A stretch of 64,000 bases of DNA from Pseudomonas sp. LP_7_YM (GTDB taxonomy: Bacteria; Pseudomonadota; Gammaproteobacteria; Pseudomonadales; Pseudomonadaceae), in contig NZ_SOCT01000001.1 of the NCBI RefSeq assembly GCF_004364435.1, positions 62,001 through 126,000 of the forward strand, written 5' to 3'. Each line of letters begins with the position of its first letter. Within the stretch, counting starts at the first letter, position 1. The translations under genes were made by a program, and so were the position numbers. Below, one piece after another: positions 52,816 to 61,875 of the stretch. The notes under the pieces are model-generated. The model was not told the DNA's origin and ran no database searches. It worked only from the letters and a program-made list of their open reading frames with translations.

Positions 52816-53250
52816 CTAGGGCACCATCGCAAAGCCGACGCCAAAGCGATTCCACGCATTGATGGTCGCGACAGCCAGGGTGATGTTGACCACCTCGACT
52901 TCGCTACAGTGTTCCAGCAACGCGTCGTATTGATGCTGTGGCGCGCGATGGCCCGGCAGCAGGGTCAGGCTTTCCACCCACGCCAGCACGGCCTTTTCCC
53001 TGTCGCTGAAAAAGCGGGTGTCGTCCCAGACGCTCAAGGTCTGTAAGCGCGCTTCGGTTTCCCCGGTCTTGCGCGCATCGTTGGCGTGCTTGTTGACGCA
53101 GTACGCGCAGCCGTTGAGCTGCGAAGCACGCAGCCGAATCAGTTCCAGCAGCGCGTTGTCCAGCCCGGATTCCATCACTGCGGTTTCCAGCGCGACCCTG
53201 GCCTTATAGGCATCCGGCGACTTTTGCGCCGAGGCGATTCTTTTGTGCAT
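52816..53250 (-). CDS. AhpD/CMD-like alkylhydroperoxidase family protein
   Basis: A 144-residue all-helical protein. The redox motif is NGCAYCVNKHANDARKTG with Cys48, Cys51 and His55, as in AhpD-type peroxidase cores. Start ATG 53250 is preferred for the GGAG site at 9 bp. Members reduce peroxides or act in oxidative stress; a carboxymuconolactone decarboxylase role is unlikely given the CxxC-H. The neighbours do not suggest a pathway. Confidence 0.87.
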   Translation of the reverse strand: MHKRIASAQKSPDAYKARVALETAVMESGLDNALLELIRLRASQLNGCAYCVNKHANDARKTGETEARLQTLSVWDDTRFFSDREKAVLAWVESLTLLPGHRAPQHQYDALLEHCSEVEVVNITLAVATINAWNRFGVGFAMVP

Positions 53251-53460
53251 GTGTGCAGACTCCAATGCAGAGATAGGCAATTGGTTGAGTAAAGCGCGAC
53301 GTTACGTTGCCGCGCGCAGGAGGCGAATAGCCAATGGGTCGGAATTTGCGTAGACCCATTGCACTCGTAGCCCATGAAGCTTTCTCCTATGAACACGCTT
53401 CATGAACCGCGTTGCTACGGTTTGAGCCTTGCTGCCTGAGCTCAGCGATCCAGCATTGGC

Positions 53461-53484
53461 ACCCATCCACCCATCCACCCATCA
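53461..53484. repeat. Short tandem repeat ACCCATCC upstream of the dehalogenase
   Basis: ACCCATCC-ACCCATCC-ACCCATCA, three 8-bp units, 27 bp before the ATG of the hydrolase gene and just ahead of its ribosome site. It could vary by slippage. Confidence 0.75.
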
Positions 53485-53511
53485 TTCACCCACCCAGCCA
53501 AGGAGTCATTC

Positions 53512-54387
53512 ATGTTTGCCGGATTCCAGAAACACCAGCGTCAGGTCAATGGCGTGCAGATCGCTTATCGAATCGGCGGCAGCGGACCAGGCCTTTTACT
53601 GCTGCACGGACACCCACAGACCCACGTCATCTGGCACAAGATCGCCGAACGCCTGAGCCAGCATTTCACGGTGGTCGCCGCCGACTTGCGCGGCTATGGC
53701 GACAGCGGCAAACCTGCGGCCAGCGAGGACCATGCCAGTTATTCCAAGCGGGAAATGGGCCGTGACATGGTGGCGCTGATGCGTGAGTTGGGCATGCCGA
53801 TGTTTTCGATTCTGGCCCATGACCGCGGCGCTCGGGTCGCCCATCGGCTGGCGCTGGATCATCCCCGCACGGTTGTGCGCATGGCCCTGCTCGATATCGC
53901 ACCGACCCTGGCAATGTACCGCCAGACCGATGAAGCCTTCGCCCGTGCGTACTGGCACTGGTTTTTCCTGATTCGCCCGGCGCCGTTGCCGGAGACCTTG
54001 CTGGAGGCCAATCCCGAGCAATATCTGCACAGCGTTATGGGCAGTGGCAGCGCGAGCCTGACGCCTTTCACCGAAGAGGCATTCGCCGAGTACCTGCGCT
54101 GCGCCAGCCTGCCGGGTGCTGCGCGGGGCGTGTGCGAAGACTACCGCGCCAGCGCCGGCATCGATCTGGAGCATGACCGCGCCAACATCGCTGCGGGTAA
54201 TCATCTGCAATTGCCGTTACTTGTGCTGTGGGGCGCGGAAGGCACGGTGGGTCACTGTTTCGACCCACTCAAAGAGTGGCAGCAGGTGGCGACCGATGTT
54301 CGCGGCAAAGCGCTGCCGAGCGGGCACTACCTGGCAGAAGAAATTCCCGGGGAGTTGTTGGCAGAGGTGGTGCCGTTTCTGACCTGA
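53512..54387 (+). CDS. Haloacetate-dehalogenase-like alpha/beta hydrolase
   Basis: A 291-residue protein resembling fluoroacetate dehalogenases. Nucleophile Asp104 with Arg105 and Arg108 lies in LAHDRGARVAHRLALDHP; the halide-binding His149-Trp150 in AYWHWFFLIRP; and the catalytic His in LPSGHYLAEE. Those enzymes hydrolyse haloacetates to glycolate; Asp (not Ser) at the elbow supports this subfamily. The Tyr of the halide site was not confirmed. An AAGGAGTCATTC ribosome site sets the start. Confidence 0.82.
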   Translation: MFAGFQKHQRQVNGVQIAYRIGGSGPGLLLLHGHPQTHVIWHKIAERLSQHFTVVAADLRGYGDSGKPAASEDHASYSKREMGRDMVALMRELGMPMFSILAHDRGARVAHRLALDHPRTVVRMALLDIAPTLAMYRQTDEAFARAYWHWFFLIRPAPLPETLLEANPEQYLHSVMGSGSASLTPFTEEAFAEYLRCASLPGAARGVCEDYRASAGIDLEHDRANIAAGNHLQLPLLVLWGAEGTVGHCFDPLKEWQQVATDVRGKALPSGHYLAEEIPGELLAEVVPFLT

Positions 54388-54476
54388 GGCCGTCGTCGCT
54401 GCGGTGCGGGTCCTGTGGCAGCTAATTCGCTGGCCTCAGGTTGGAACCGTCGAAGACTGCAGCACATCCAGCGATA

Positions 54477-54677
54477 TCAGCAGTCACCGGTCTCGGCTGA
54501 AGCTGTAGTACTATCTGTGCCCTTCACCGAAGCGCCGCGCTCATGCCGGGACTGCTTCATCTGCCAGCCGGTGGCAAAAGTCAGCGACAGACAGACCAGC
54601 GGGATGAAGCCTATCAGCGCCCGCTGAAGGGGTGAGCCTTGTGGACAGAAAAGAAAGAGGCTGCATGGGTTCGTCAT
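54477..54677 (-). CDS. Possible small membrane protein (66 aa)
   Basis: MTNPCSLFLFCPQGSPLQRA then LIGFIPLVCLSLTFATGWQM, one transmembrane helix near residues 20-40, then a charged tail with Ser/Thr. No good ribosome site is seen at this ATG, and the true start may be later. The hydrophobic helix with basic flanks is the only reason to consider it real. Confidence 0.35.
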   Translation of the reverse strand: MTNPCSLFLFCPQGSPLQRALIGFIPLVCLSLTFATGWQMKQSRHERGASVKGTDSTTASAETGDC

Positions 54678-54993
54678 CAAATTGGCGGTGCATTCATGGA
54701 TGCAGTTTTTCGCTGCGTTCATCCCCTCCAATCTCCGGGAGCGGGCCCCGAGCGTAGGATCAAAAAGCATCGTAAAAACCCTCAAATCAATAGGCGATGT
54801 GCGCCCGACCTGACGCTTGCCCACCTAAATGACGCCGCTCGCAAACGATTGCGACCATTGGTTGTCTGTATTTTTCGCCGACCTCAACCGCTCTGCAACA
54901 AGGGCCTGAACCTATGCGGCCGCCTCATCCGGCCTGATTTGGAAAGGGCTTATTGACGCTCCCGCAAAATAGAGGTTGAAAAGTAACAACAAA

Positions 54994-55009
54994 TGTTATT
55001 TAAATAACA
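54994..55009. promoter_or_regulatory. DeoR-type operator upstream of the deoxyribokinase gene
   Basis: TGTTATTTAAATAACA, a perfect 16-bp palindrome, 51 bp before the start codon. The E. coli DeoR box is TGTTA-GAATTC-TAACA, the same arms and length. A near copy lies before deoC. Likely bound by the DeoR-family protein encoded at 58590-59354. Confidence 0.75.
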
Positions 55010-55059
55010 AAAATAATGACGCGCAGGCCTGCTGTGGCGTAGACAAGGTAATGACACAC

Positions 55060-55980
55060 ATGAACAAGATCGCAGTCATCGGCAGCAATATGGTGGATTT
55101 GATCACCTACATCGACCGGATGCCGGCCCAGGGTGAAACCCTCGAAGCGCCTAACTTCGCCATGGGCTGCGGCGGTAAGGGTGCCAACCAAGCCATCGCA
55201 GCAGCCAAGCTGGGCGCCGAGGTGCTGATGCTGAGCAAGGTCGGAGACGACATGTTCGCTGACAACACCCTGGACAACTTCGAACGTTTCGGCATCGACG
55301 CGCAATTCGTGCAGCGCGTGCCTGGGGTGTCCAGCGGTGTGGCGCCGATCTTCGTGCAAAGCGACTCGCACAACAGCATCCTCATCGTCAAAGGCGCCAA
55401 CGCTCATCTCAAACCCTGCGATATCGACGCTGCCCAGGCCGCCTTGCGCGACTGCAAGCTGATCGTCCTGCAACTGGAGATCGAGCTGGAAACCGTTTAC
55501 TACGCCATCGAGTTCGCCAAGGCCAACGGTATCCCGGTGCTGCTCAATCCGGCGCCAGCGGTCAAAGGCCTGAGCCGCGACCATCTGCTTCAGCTGGATT
55601 TCTTCATCCCTAACGAAAGTGAACTTGCACTGATTACCGGACGTGTCGTCGATTCTCTGGAGTCCGCCCGCGCGGCCGCCTTGCAACTGGCGCAGGACGG
55701 CATTCGCCACGTCATCGTCACCCTGGGTGAAAAGGGGGCGCTGTATGTCGGTGAAGAAGGCGAGTTCCGCGTCGAGGGCATCAAGGTCAACGCCCGTGAC
55801 ACCACAGGTGCGGGCGATGCCTTCATCGGCTGTTTCGCTTATCACTGGAGCCAGGACGGCGACATGCGCCGCGCCATGACCCAGGCAGTCGCCTATTCCG
55901 CCTGCTCGGTCACTGGCCTGGGTACCCAGAGTTCCTATCCGGACGCTGCCACGTTCGGGCAATTCCTCGACACGTTGTAA
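55060..55980 (+). CDS. deoK: Deoxyribokinase (PfkB/ribokinase family)
   Basis: A 306-residue cytosolic sugar kinase that would phosphorylate 2-deoxy-D-ribose at C5. Motifs: GCGGKGANQA near residues 37-46 and DTTGAGDAF near 247-255 with catalytic Asp253. Ribokinase is the alternative by sequence alone; the deoxyribose role rests on position in a cluster with a FucP-type permease, DUF4432 protein, DeoR regulator and deoC, the set known as deoQKPX plus deoC in enterobacteria. Start ATG 55060 has AAGG at 11 bp; ATG 55051 is too close to that site. Confidence 0.82.
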   Translation: MNKIAVIGSNMVDLITYIDRMPAQGETLEAPNFAMGCGGKGANQAIAAAKLGAEVLMLSKVGDDMFADNTLDNFERFGIDAQFVQRVPGVSSGVAPIFVQSDSHNSILIVKGANAHLKPCDIDAAQAALRDCKLIVLQLEIELETVYYAIEFAKANGIPVLLNPAPAVKGLSRDHLLQLDFFIPNESELALITGRVVDSLESARAAALQLAQDGIRHVIVTLGEKGALYVGEEGEFRVEGIKVNARDTTGAGDAFIGCFAYHWSQDGDMRRAMTQAVAYSACSVTGLGTQSSYPDAATFGQFLDTL

Positions 55981-56057
55981 GTCCATCAAGCGCCGCCGCG
56001 CCTCCCCGGTCGCAAGGCCGGCAGCGCGGGTATCCCTGAGATCCACGGAGAACAACA

Positions 56058-57389
56058 ATGACAACGCCCGCGCTCCAACAGTCCCCGGACGGGTTCTACC
56101 TGAATCGCACCCCCTGGTTCGCCTTCCTGCTGCTGTGCTGCTGCTTTGCCCTGTGGGCGGCGGCTGCGAGCATGAACGACGTGCTCATCGCGCACTTCAA
56201 GAAAGCCTTTCTGCTCAGCGATTTCCAGACCGCTTTTGTGCAGTCGGCGTTCTACCTTGGCTACTTCTTCGTGGCGATTCCGGCGGCCATGGTGGTCCGA
56301 CATTTCAGCTACAAGACCACTATCCTCATCGGCCTGTTGCTGTACATGGTGGGTTGCTCGCTGTTCTTCCCGGCGGCGTCCATGGCCAAGTACGGCATGT
56401 TCCTGATGGCGCTGTTCGTCATTGCTGCCGGCCTGTCGTTTCTGGAGACCGCCTGCAACACCTACTCGACCTTGATGGGCCCGCGTGAAACCGGTACCCG
56501 TCGCCTGAATATCTCGCAGACCTTCCACCCGTTCGGCGCCATGACCGGGGTTTACGTCGGCAGCTTCGTGATGTTCAAGGACACCGACGCCACGCGCGAA
56601 CAATTGACCCAGATGAGCGCGTCCGATGCGGCGGTTCAGCAGCTGGAAATGATCCAGTCCACCCTGCTGCCGTACAAGTGGATGATCGCGGTGCTGATCC
56701 TGATGTTCGTGCTGATTGCGTTCACCAAATTTCCGGCGTGCAAGGGCAACGTTCAGGACAGCGTGAAAAAGAGCAGCATCGGCCAGAGCCTCTCGCGGCT
56801 GTGGCGCAACCCGCGGTTCACCTTCGGTGTGCTGGCGCAATTCCTGTATGTCGGCGCGCAGGTCGGTGTGTGGAGTTTCACCATTCGCCTGGCCATGCAG
56901 ATGGGCGGAATGAACGAGCGCAGTGCTTCCTGGTTTCTACTGACAACATTCGCTGCTTACTTCGTCGGCAAGCTGATCGCCAACCTGCTGATGCGCAAAC
57001 TGCACCCGGCCAAGGTTCTGGCCATCTACGGCGTGCTGACCATCGTGCTGCTGGCTTACACCATCCTGGTGCCGAACATCAGCGCGGTGTACGCGGCGGT
57101 AGGCGTCAGCATTTTCCTCGGTCCATGCTGGCCGACCATTTATGGCCTGACCATCGACGGTCTGGGCGAAGACACCGGTGTCGGTGGCTCGCTGCTGGTC
57201 ATGAGCATCGTTGGCGGCGGCGTGATGCCGATCTTCCAGGGCCTGTTGTCCGATGCCACCCACGGCAATATGCAGATCGCCTACGTGGTGCCGCTGCTGT
57301 GCTTCGTGGTCATTGTGGCCTATGCGATCAAATGCATGCGTAACCCGCGCATCGAAACGGCGCCAGTGGGCGCGGTGACTGCCTCATGA
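56058..57389 (+). CDS. deoP: Sugar MFS permease, FucP family (likely deoxyribose permease)
   Basis: A 443-residue 12-helix proton symporter of the L-fucose permease group. The family start is FLLLCCCFALWAAAASMNDV, then YFFVAIPAAMVVRHFSYKT and AAGLSFLETACNTYSTLMGP with the conserved ETACN. VGGSLLVMSIVGGGVMPIFQ is the C-terminal family motif. Two genes of the deo cluster flank it, and it overlaps the next gene by ATGA, so deoxyribose is the inferred substrate. Confidence 0.85.
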   Translation: MTTPALQQSPDGFYLNRTPWFAFLLLCCCFALWAAAASMNDVLIAHFKKAFLLSDFQTAFVQSAFYLGYFFVAIPAAMVVRHFSYKTTILIGLLLYMVGCSLFFPAASMAKYGMFLMALFVIAAGLSFLETACNTYSTLMGPRETGTRRLNISQTFHPFGAMTGVYVGSFVMFKDTDATREQLTQMSASDAAVQQLEMIQSTLLPYKWMIAVLILMFVLIAFTKFPACKGNVQDSVKKSSIGQSLSRLWRNPRFTFGVLAQFLYVGAQVGVWSFTIRLAMQMGGMNERSASWFLLTTFAAYFVGKLIANLLMRKLHPAKVLAIYGVLTIVLLAYTILVPNISAVYAAVGVSIFLGPCWPTIYGLTIDGLGEDTGVGGSLLVMSIVGGGVMPIFQGLLSDATHGNMQIAYVVPLLCFVVIVAYAIKCMRNPRIETAPVGAVTAS

Positions 57390-58471
57390 GTGCGTTCGAA
57401 AAAAGCTGCCGTATCTCGCTGTATCCCGAATTGTTCAGTGGTGACGAAAAGACCCTCCTTGAGTCCGCTGATTTTCGGGTGTTGGCCTGGACCTATCCCA
57501 GCGGTGTGAAGGCGTTGGCGCTGGAGAACGGCCGTGGTCGCGTGGTTGTGCTGCCGTATCAAGGGCAAATGGTCTGGTCGGCGGTGTTCGATGGCTGCGA
57601 CCTGACCATGCGCAACATGTTCGAACAACCGCGCCCGAGCCCCACAGTGATCGGTACTTATGGCTGCTTCATGTTCCACAGCGGCATCCTGCGCAATGGC
57701 TGCCCGACGCCCGAAGACGATCACGCCTTGCATGGCGAAATGCCCTGTGCGCCGATGGACCGCGCCTGGCTGGAAGTCGGCGAGGACCGCACCGGCACCT
57801 TCCTGCGGGTAGGCGGCGAGTACGAATACGTGATGGGGTTTGGCGATCATTACCGCGCCAGGCCCAGCGTCACCCTGCGCCCTGGCTCGGCACTGTTCGA
57901 CATCGGGATGGACGTGCGCAATATGGCCGGCAAACCCATGGAGCTGATGTACATGGCCCACATGAACTACGCCTACGTGGCTGACGGTCGTTTCGTCGAG
58001 CCTTTGGGCGTGGCGCGCACGCGGGTGCGCAGCAGTGTTCCGGCCCATGTAAAGCCAACGCCGGCGTGGTCGGCGTACATCGCGCAGTTGAGCGAAGATG
58101 CGTCGCGGCTGCAGACACTGGACGCTCCTGAGTTATATGACCCGGAAATCGTCTGCTTTTTCGATGGTGCCAAAACCGACGCGCGCGGCGATGCGCACTT
58201 TCTGCTCAAGCATACCGATGGCCCCGCGTTCTATACCCGCTACAAGCCCGCGCAGTTCGACCATGCCGCGCGCTGGATTTTGCATAACGCCGATCAGCAA
58301 GTGGCTGCGTTCGTCCTGCCCGCAACCTGCGAGCCCGAGGGGTATCTGGCAGAGAAGGCCAAGGGCAATGTGCGCAGTCTCGGCGCAGGGGAGAGTGCTT
58401 CGTTCAGTGTGAGGACGGGGTATCTGACGGCTGAAGAAGTGCGGCAACTGGAAGGCGATCTGAAACGCTGA
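57386..58471 (+). CDS. deoX: DUF4432 aldose-epimerase-like protein (deoX-like)
   Basis: A 361-residue protein of the galactose-mutarotase superfamily, DUF4432. It shows GRVVVLPYQGQMVWSAVFDG, HGEMPCAPMDRAWLEVGEDR with the superfamily His, and YMAHMNYAYVADGRFVEPLG. Enterobacterial deoX encodes a member; a role in anomer interconversion of deoxyribose is likely but not shown. Translation is coupled to the permease by the ATGA overlap. Confidence 0.82.
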   Translation: MSAFEKSCRISLYPELFSGDEKTLLESADFRVLAWTYPSGVKALALENGRGRVVVLPYQGQMVWSAVFDGCDLTMRNMFEQPRPSPTVIGTYGCFMFHSGILRNGCPTPEDDHALHGEMPCAPMDRAWLEVGEDRTGTFLRVGGEYEYVMGFGDHYRARPSVTLRPGSALFDIGMDVRNMAGKPMELMYMAHMNYAYVADGRFVEPLGVARTRVRSSVPAHVKPTPAWSAYIAQLSEDASRLQTLDAPELYDPEIVCFFDGAKTDARGDAHFLLKHTDGPAFYTRYKPAQFDHAARWILHNADQQVAAFVLPATCEPEGYLAEKAKGNVRSLGAGESASFSVRTGYLTAEEVRQLEGDLKR

Positions 58472-58589
58472 AACCGCATCGCGAATAAGTTCGTCTGCAG
58501 GTGGCCGCTTTCCACGCGTTGGAGAGCGCTTCCTGGGGGAGCACTTCATTCGCGATTGCGAGCTGTCAGGCATTGTGGGCCCCTACGGA

Positions 58590-59354
58590 TCACATTACCA
58601 ACTGCGCCCCATACCCCTGAATCACATCGCGATACGGCTTGGGCAGTTTCTTGTCGGTTACCACCACGTGGAATTGCTCAAGGGTTGCGAAGTGCGCAGT
58701 ACGCACCGAGTCGAATTTGGAGTGATCAGCCAGCAGCATGCAGTGGCGCGCCTGGCGCAGGACCTTCTGCTTGACCTCGATCTCATTGAAGTTGAAGCAG
58801 GTCACGCCCAACTCGTCGCTGACACCGGCCGCCGATACGAACGCCCAACTCAGGCGAATGCCATCCAGAATGCTGGCTTCGCTGTGATGTTCGAACACTT
58901 GATTCTTGCGATGGAAAGTGCCGCCGCACAGCACGATCTGGCAGTTGGGTTTCTGCTGCAACTTGAGCAAGACGTTGAGCGAGTTGCACACGGCGGTGAA
59001 CTCCAGCTCCTCGGGAATGAAATCGATGACGAAAGGGATGGTCGTGCCGCAATCGAAAAACACCGTATCACCGGGCTTGATGAACGCAGCGGCCAGTTTG
59101 CCGATGCGACGCTTCTCTTCGACGTGGCGAGCGCCTTGCTCGGTCACTTTGTAATCGCTGGCCTCGGAGGGATCGAACGCCAGGGTGATATGCCCGCCCA
59201 GCAGGTGAAATTTTTCCGGATGCCGACCCAGATCACGACGCAGGGTCATCTCCGAGACCTCCAGCAGCGCCGCCATTTCACGCAGGTGGATGGCTTTCTG
59301 GTCCTGAAGGGCTTGCTGAATCATTTTGATGCGATCGGATTTTTTATTGTCCAC
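58590..59354 (-). CDS. deoQ: DeoR-family repressor of the deoxyribose cluster
   Basis: A 254-residue regulator from GTG 59354 (V/M-DNKKSDRIKMIQQALQDQK). The HTH_DeoR domain is IHLREMAALLEVSEMTLRRD; the C-terminal sensor domain of the DeoR family has DTVFFDCGTTIPFVIDFIPE and the later NFNEIEVKQKVLRQARHCML. It is divergent from deoC and convergent with the kinase unit, and both regions hold the same operator-like palindrome. The inducer is probably deoxyribose or its 5-phosphate. Confidence 0.85.
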   Translation of the reverse strand: MDNKKSDRIKMIQQALQDQKAIHLREMAALLEVSEMTLRRDLGRHPEKFHLLGGHITLAFDPSEASDYKVTEQGARHVEEKRRIGKLAAAFIKPGDTVFFDCGTTIPFVIDFIPEELEFTAVCNSLNVLLKLQQKPNCQIVLCGGTFHRKNQVFEHHSEASILDGIRLSWAFVSAAGVSDELGVTCFNFNEIEVKQKVLRQARHCMLLADHSKFDSVRTAHFATLEQFHVVVTDKKLPKPYRDVIQGYGAQLVM

Positions 59355-59390
59355 AGGCGTTCCGGCTATCGATTGAATATGGTAAAAAAA

Positions 59391-59416
59391 TAACATTTAG
59401 TGTTATATAAACAACA
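59391..59416. promoter_or_regulatory. DeoR-type operator between deoQ and deoC
   Basis: TGTTATATAAACAACA at 59401-59416 matches 14 of 16 bases of the palindrome at 54994-55009. It partly overlaps TAACA-N5-TGTTA (59391-59405), giving two possible sites in the shared promoter region of the divergent genes. Confidence 0.68.
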
Positions 59417-59503
59417 CAAAAATACGTTGCACAGGATCGCAGCATAAAGCTTGTGGCCTGCCACTGCTCCCTTACCCGCTACCTACTGAAAAGAAGGCCC
59501 CTG

Positions 59504-60184
59504 ATGAAAATCGAACCCGCAGCACTCGCGCAGTATATCGACCATACCTTGCTCGCAGCGGATGCCTCCCGCGAGCAGATCGCGACCTTGTGCCGCGAAG
59601 CTCAGGCTCATGGGTTCTATTCGGTGTGCGTGAACTCCGGTCAAGTGCCTTATGCAGCCTCGCTGCTCGCAGGTCACGCGGTAAAAGTCTGTGCCGTGGT
59701 CGGTTTTCCCCTGGGCGCCGGTCTGAGCGATACCAAAGCGTTCGAAGCAAAGCAGGCGATTGCTGCCGGTGCGGGTGAGATTGACATGGTGCTCAACATC
59801 GGCGCGCTGAAAGACGGGCTGCTGGAAGGGGTGCGTGACGACATCGCGGCGGTCAAACAGGCGTGTGGCGAGGTGCCGCTGAAAGTGATCCTGGAAACCT
59901 GCTTGCTGGACGATGCGCAGAAAACCGCTGCCTGCGAGATCTGCCGTGAGCTGAACGTTGCCTTCGTCAAGACCTCAACCGGTTTCAGTCGCAGCGGTGC
60001 AACCCTCGACGATGTTGCGCTGATGCGCAAAGTGGTCGGCGCAGGTGTGGGTGTCAAAGCCTCTGGCGGCGTGCGCGACTATGCCACCGCCGTGGCGATG
60101 ATCGAAGCAGGCGCCACGCGTCTGGGAACCAGTTCCGGTATCGCCATCGTCAGCGGCGCAGCGGCGTCGGGTTCGGGGTACTGA
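59504..60184 (+). CDS. deoC: Deoxyribose-phosphate aldolase
   Basis: A 226-residue class I aldolase cleaving 2-deoxyribose-5-phosphate to acetaldehyde and glyceraldehyde-3-phosphate. The Schiff-base Lys156 is in [11 protein letters not shown] and the second active Lys185 in [24 protein letters not shown] and [11 protein letters not shown] also match. Start ATG 59504 is set by AAGAAGGCCCCTG. Together with deoK and the permease it completes a pathway from external deoxyribose to central metabolism. Confidence 0.95.
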   Translation: MKIEPAALAQYIDHTLLAADASREQIATLCREAQAHGFYSVCVNSGQVPYAASLLAGHAVKVCAVVGFPLGAGLSDTKAFEAKQAIAAGAGEIDMVLNIGALKDGLLEGVRDDIAAVKQACGEVPLKVILETCLLDDAQKTAACEICRELNVAFVKTSTGFSRSGATLDDVALMRKVVGAGVGVKASGGVRDYATAVAMIEAGATRLGTSSGIAIVSGAAASGSGY

Positions 60185-60190
60185 GTCGCC

Positions 60191-60240
60191 CGCGATGGGC
60201 CAGTACAGGCAAGATGCATCGCCTGTACTGGCCCATCGCG
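60191..60240. repeat. 20-bp perfect inverted repeat after deoC
   Basis: CGCGATGGGCCAGTACAGGC and its exact inverse are separated by 10 bases that include ATGCAT. REP-like sequence (GCGAATGAATCCGCTCCCAC) follows immediately. No T-run; it could halt transcripts or be a REP-type element. Confidence 0.85.
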
Positions 60241-60379
60241 AATGAATCCGCTCCCACCGTCGGGCTGTGTCGGCCGAAGCACCGGCGCACTGCGCAATCC
60301 TTCCGGCAGACAGCACTGACCTCTCTGCGCAATGAATGGCAAACTCACGGTGTATTCCCTCCACACCGGATTGCCCCTC

Positions 60380-61333
60380 ATGCCACAACGCTTCCTTACC
60401 CACTTCAAGGCCCGCTGGTTTTTCTGGCTGTGCCTGTTGTTGATCATCGTTGGCCTGCCAGTCGGCTGCGCGGCGTTGCAGCACAAGGAGCGCGAGCTGG
60501 TGTTCATGATCGAGCCAGGCACTGCGAGCTGGTATCACGGGATTCCCGCGGATGTGCAGGAGCTGGAACTGAAGGCGCCATCGTTCGGCGTTGCACAGAA
60601 CATCCACGCCTGGTGGTGGCAGGCGCAAAACAAGGACGCGCCCGCTATCCTGTATCTGCACGGTGCGCGCTGGAACCTCACAGGGCAGTTTTTCCGCATA
60701 GAACAGCTGCACGGGCTGGGCTTTTCCATACTGGCCATCGACTACCGTGGTTTCGGTGAGAGCAAAGGGCAACTGCCGTCCGAAGCTTCGGTTTACGAAG
60801 ATGCCCGGGTTGCCTGGGCCAGACTGAAACAGCTCCAGCCTGATCCGCACAAGCGCTTGATCTACGGCCACTCGCTCGGTGGCGCGGTGGCAGTGGACCT
60901 GGCGGCAGAGCTGGGGCAGAACGCACAGAAGGGCAATGAGCCCATCCAGGCGCGGGGGCTGATCATCGAGTCGACCTTCACCAATCTCGCTGACGCTGCG
61001 TCGTCGGTTGCCCGCACTCGCACTTCACTGCCGGTGCGTTGGCTGGTCTCGCAGAAATTCGATTCCATCGACAAGATCGCCGACATTCACATGCCGCTGC
61101 TGATCGTGCACGGCACCGCTGATCAGTACATCTCCCCGCGTTTCAGTGAAGCGCTGTTTCAGGCTGCGCAACAGCCCAAGAACCTTCTGATGGTGCCGGG
61201 CGGTAATCACAACAACAGCATGAGCCTGGGGCGAGAGGCATACAGCCGTGCAATTGAGACCCTGCTCAACGAAAAGGCACCCTCGGTACACGCGGCCAAC
61301 GACGCGCCGATGGGCACCCGGCAATCCGGTTAG
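60380..61333 (+). CDS. Alpha/beta hydrolase, YsgA/lysophospholipase-like
   Basis: A 317-residue protein. The hydrophobic N-terminus WFFWLCLLLIIVGLPVGCAA may be a signal with lipobox LPVGC, making it a lipoprotein, or an anchor. The hydrolase core has LYLHGARWNLTGQFFR, the elbow LIYGHSLGGAVAVDLA with Ser, the Asp in HGTADQYISPRF and His in GGNHNNSMSL. The position of the start (MPQRFLTHFKARWFFWL) is preferred over an ATG 48 bp upstream. Substrate unknown. Confidence 0.8.
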   Translation: MPQRFLTHFKARWFFWLCLLLIIVGLPVGCAALQHKERELVFMIEPGTASWYHGIPADVQELELKAPSFGVAQNIHAWWWQAQNKDAPAILYLHGARWNLTGQFFRIEQLHGLGFSILAIDYRGFGESKGQLPSEASVYEDARVAWARLKQLQPDPHKRLIYGHSLGGAVAVDLAAELGQNAQKGNEPIQARGLIIESTFTNLADAASSVARTRTSLPVRWLVSQKFDSIDKIADIHMPLLIVHGTADQYISPRFSEALFQAAQQPKNLLMVPGGNHNNSMSLGREAYSRAIETLLNEKAPSVHAANDAPMGTRQSG

Positions 61334-61369
61334 GAGCAATCCCTGTAGCAGCCCGGCTTGCCCGCGGGA

Positions 61370-61602
61370 CTAACGACACTTACGCCATCGGCCATACCCT
61401 CTCGGGCGTGCAGAGCTTTCAGTACGACAGGCAAGTGGTCAACAACCTGCCGGGCCAGACCATGGTTCTTCACCCCGACGAACCCCACGGCGGTCATGCA
61501 GGCACCGAAGACGGCTTTCGCTACCGGATGTTCTATCTCAAGCCCGCGTTGATCCAGCAGGTGCCTGGCGGCAAATCACTGCCCTTGCGGGACGGTGGTT
61601 GA
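61370..61602 (+). pseudogene. Fragment of an AraC-family regulator (ligand-binding domain)
   Basis: In-frame sequence TNDTYAIGHTLSGVQSFQYD then LPGQTMVLHPDEPHGGHAGT and FRYRMFYLKPALIQQV closely follows the cupin-like N-terminal domain of AraC-type regulators. The frame has no start codon with a ribosome site, ends at TGA 61600-61602, and lacks the DNA-binding domain. Confidence 0.7.
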
Positions 61603-61875
61603 GAATGTTGGGCCGTGCCGAAAAACGGGCGACTTGCTCGGTTAGGCCTTCCTTCTCATCTGAACGGCTCACACTGTTGAGTCATCCAGATAATTCGTGC
61701 AACTCGTAATGAATCACTCGACATCGACCCCACCAAAACCTCCGTATTGACGCCGTTCTCGGCGGCACGACCCTGCGCGCTTCCAGTGTCTTCGGCCTGG
61801 AAACTATGCGATGAGACCTACCCTCCTGACACGCGCTAAATTGCACGCTTCATCGACCCCGTTGGAGCCCATCGA

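Larger units (their letters stand above)
54388..55059. other. Gap upstream of the deoxyribose operon
   Basis: Contains a possible small minus-strand gene (listed separately), REP-like sequence near 54411-54440, and the AT-rich operon promoter region around 54975-55020 with a perfect 16-bp palindrome. No other gene is seen. Confidence 0.45.

Noticed and set aside
54639..54956. Plus-strand frame of 105 codons before the deoxyribose operon
   Set aside because: No ribosome site, Arg/Pro/Cys-rich composition; overlaps antisense with a better but still weak small membrane frame.
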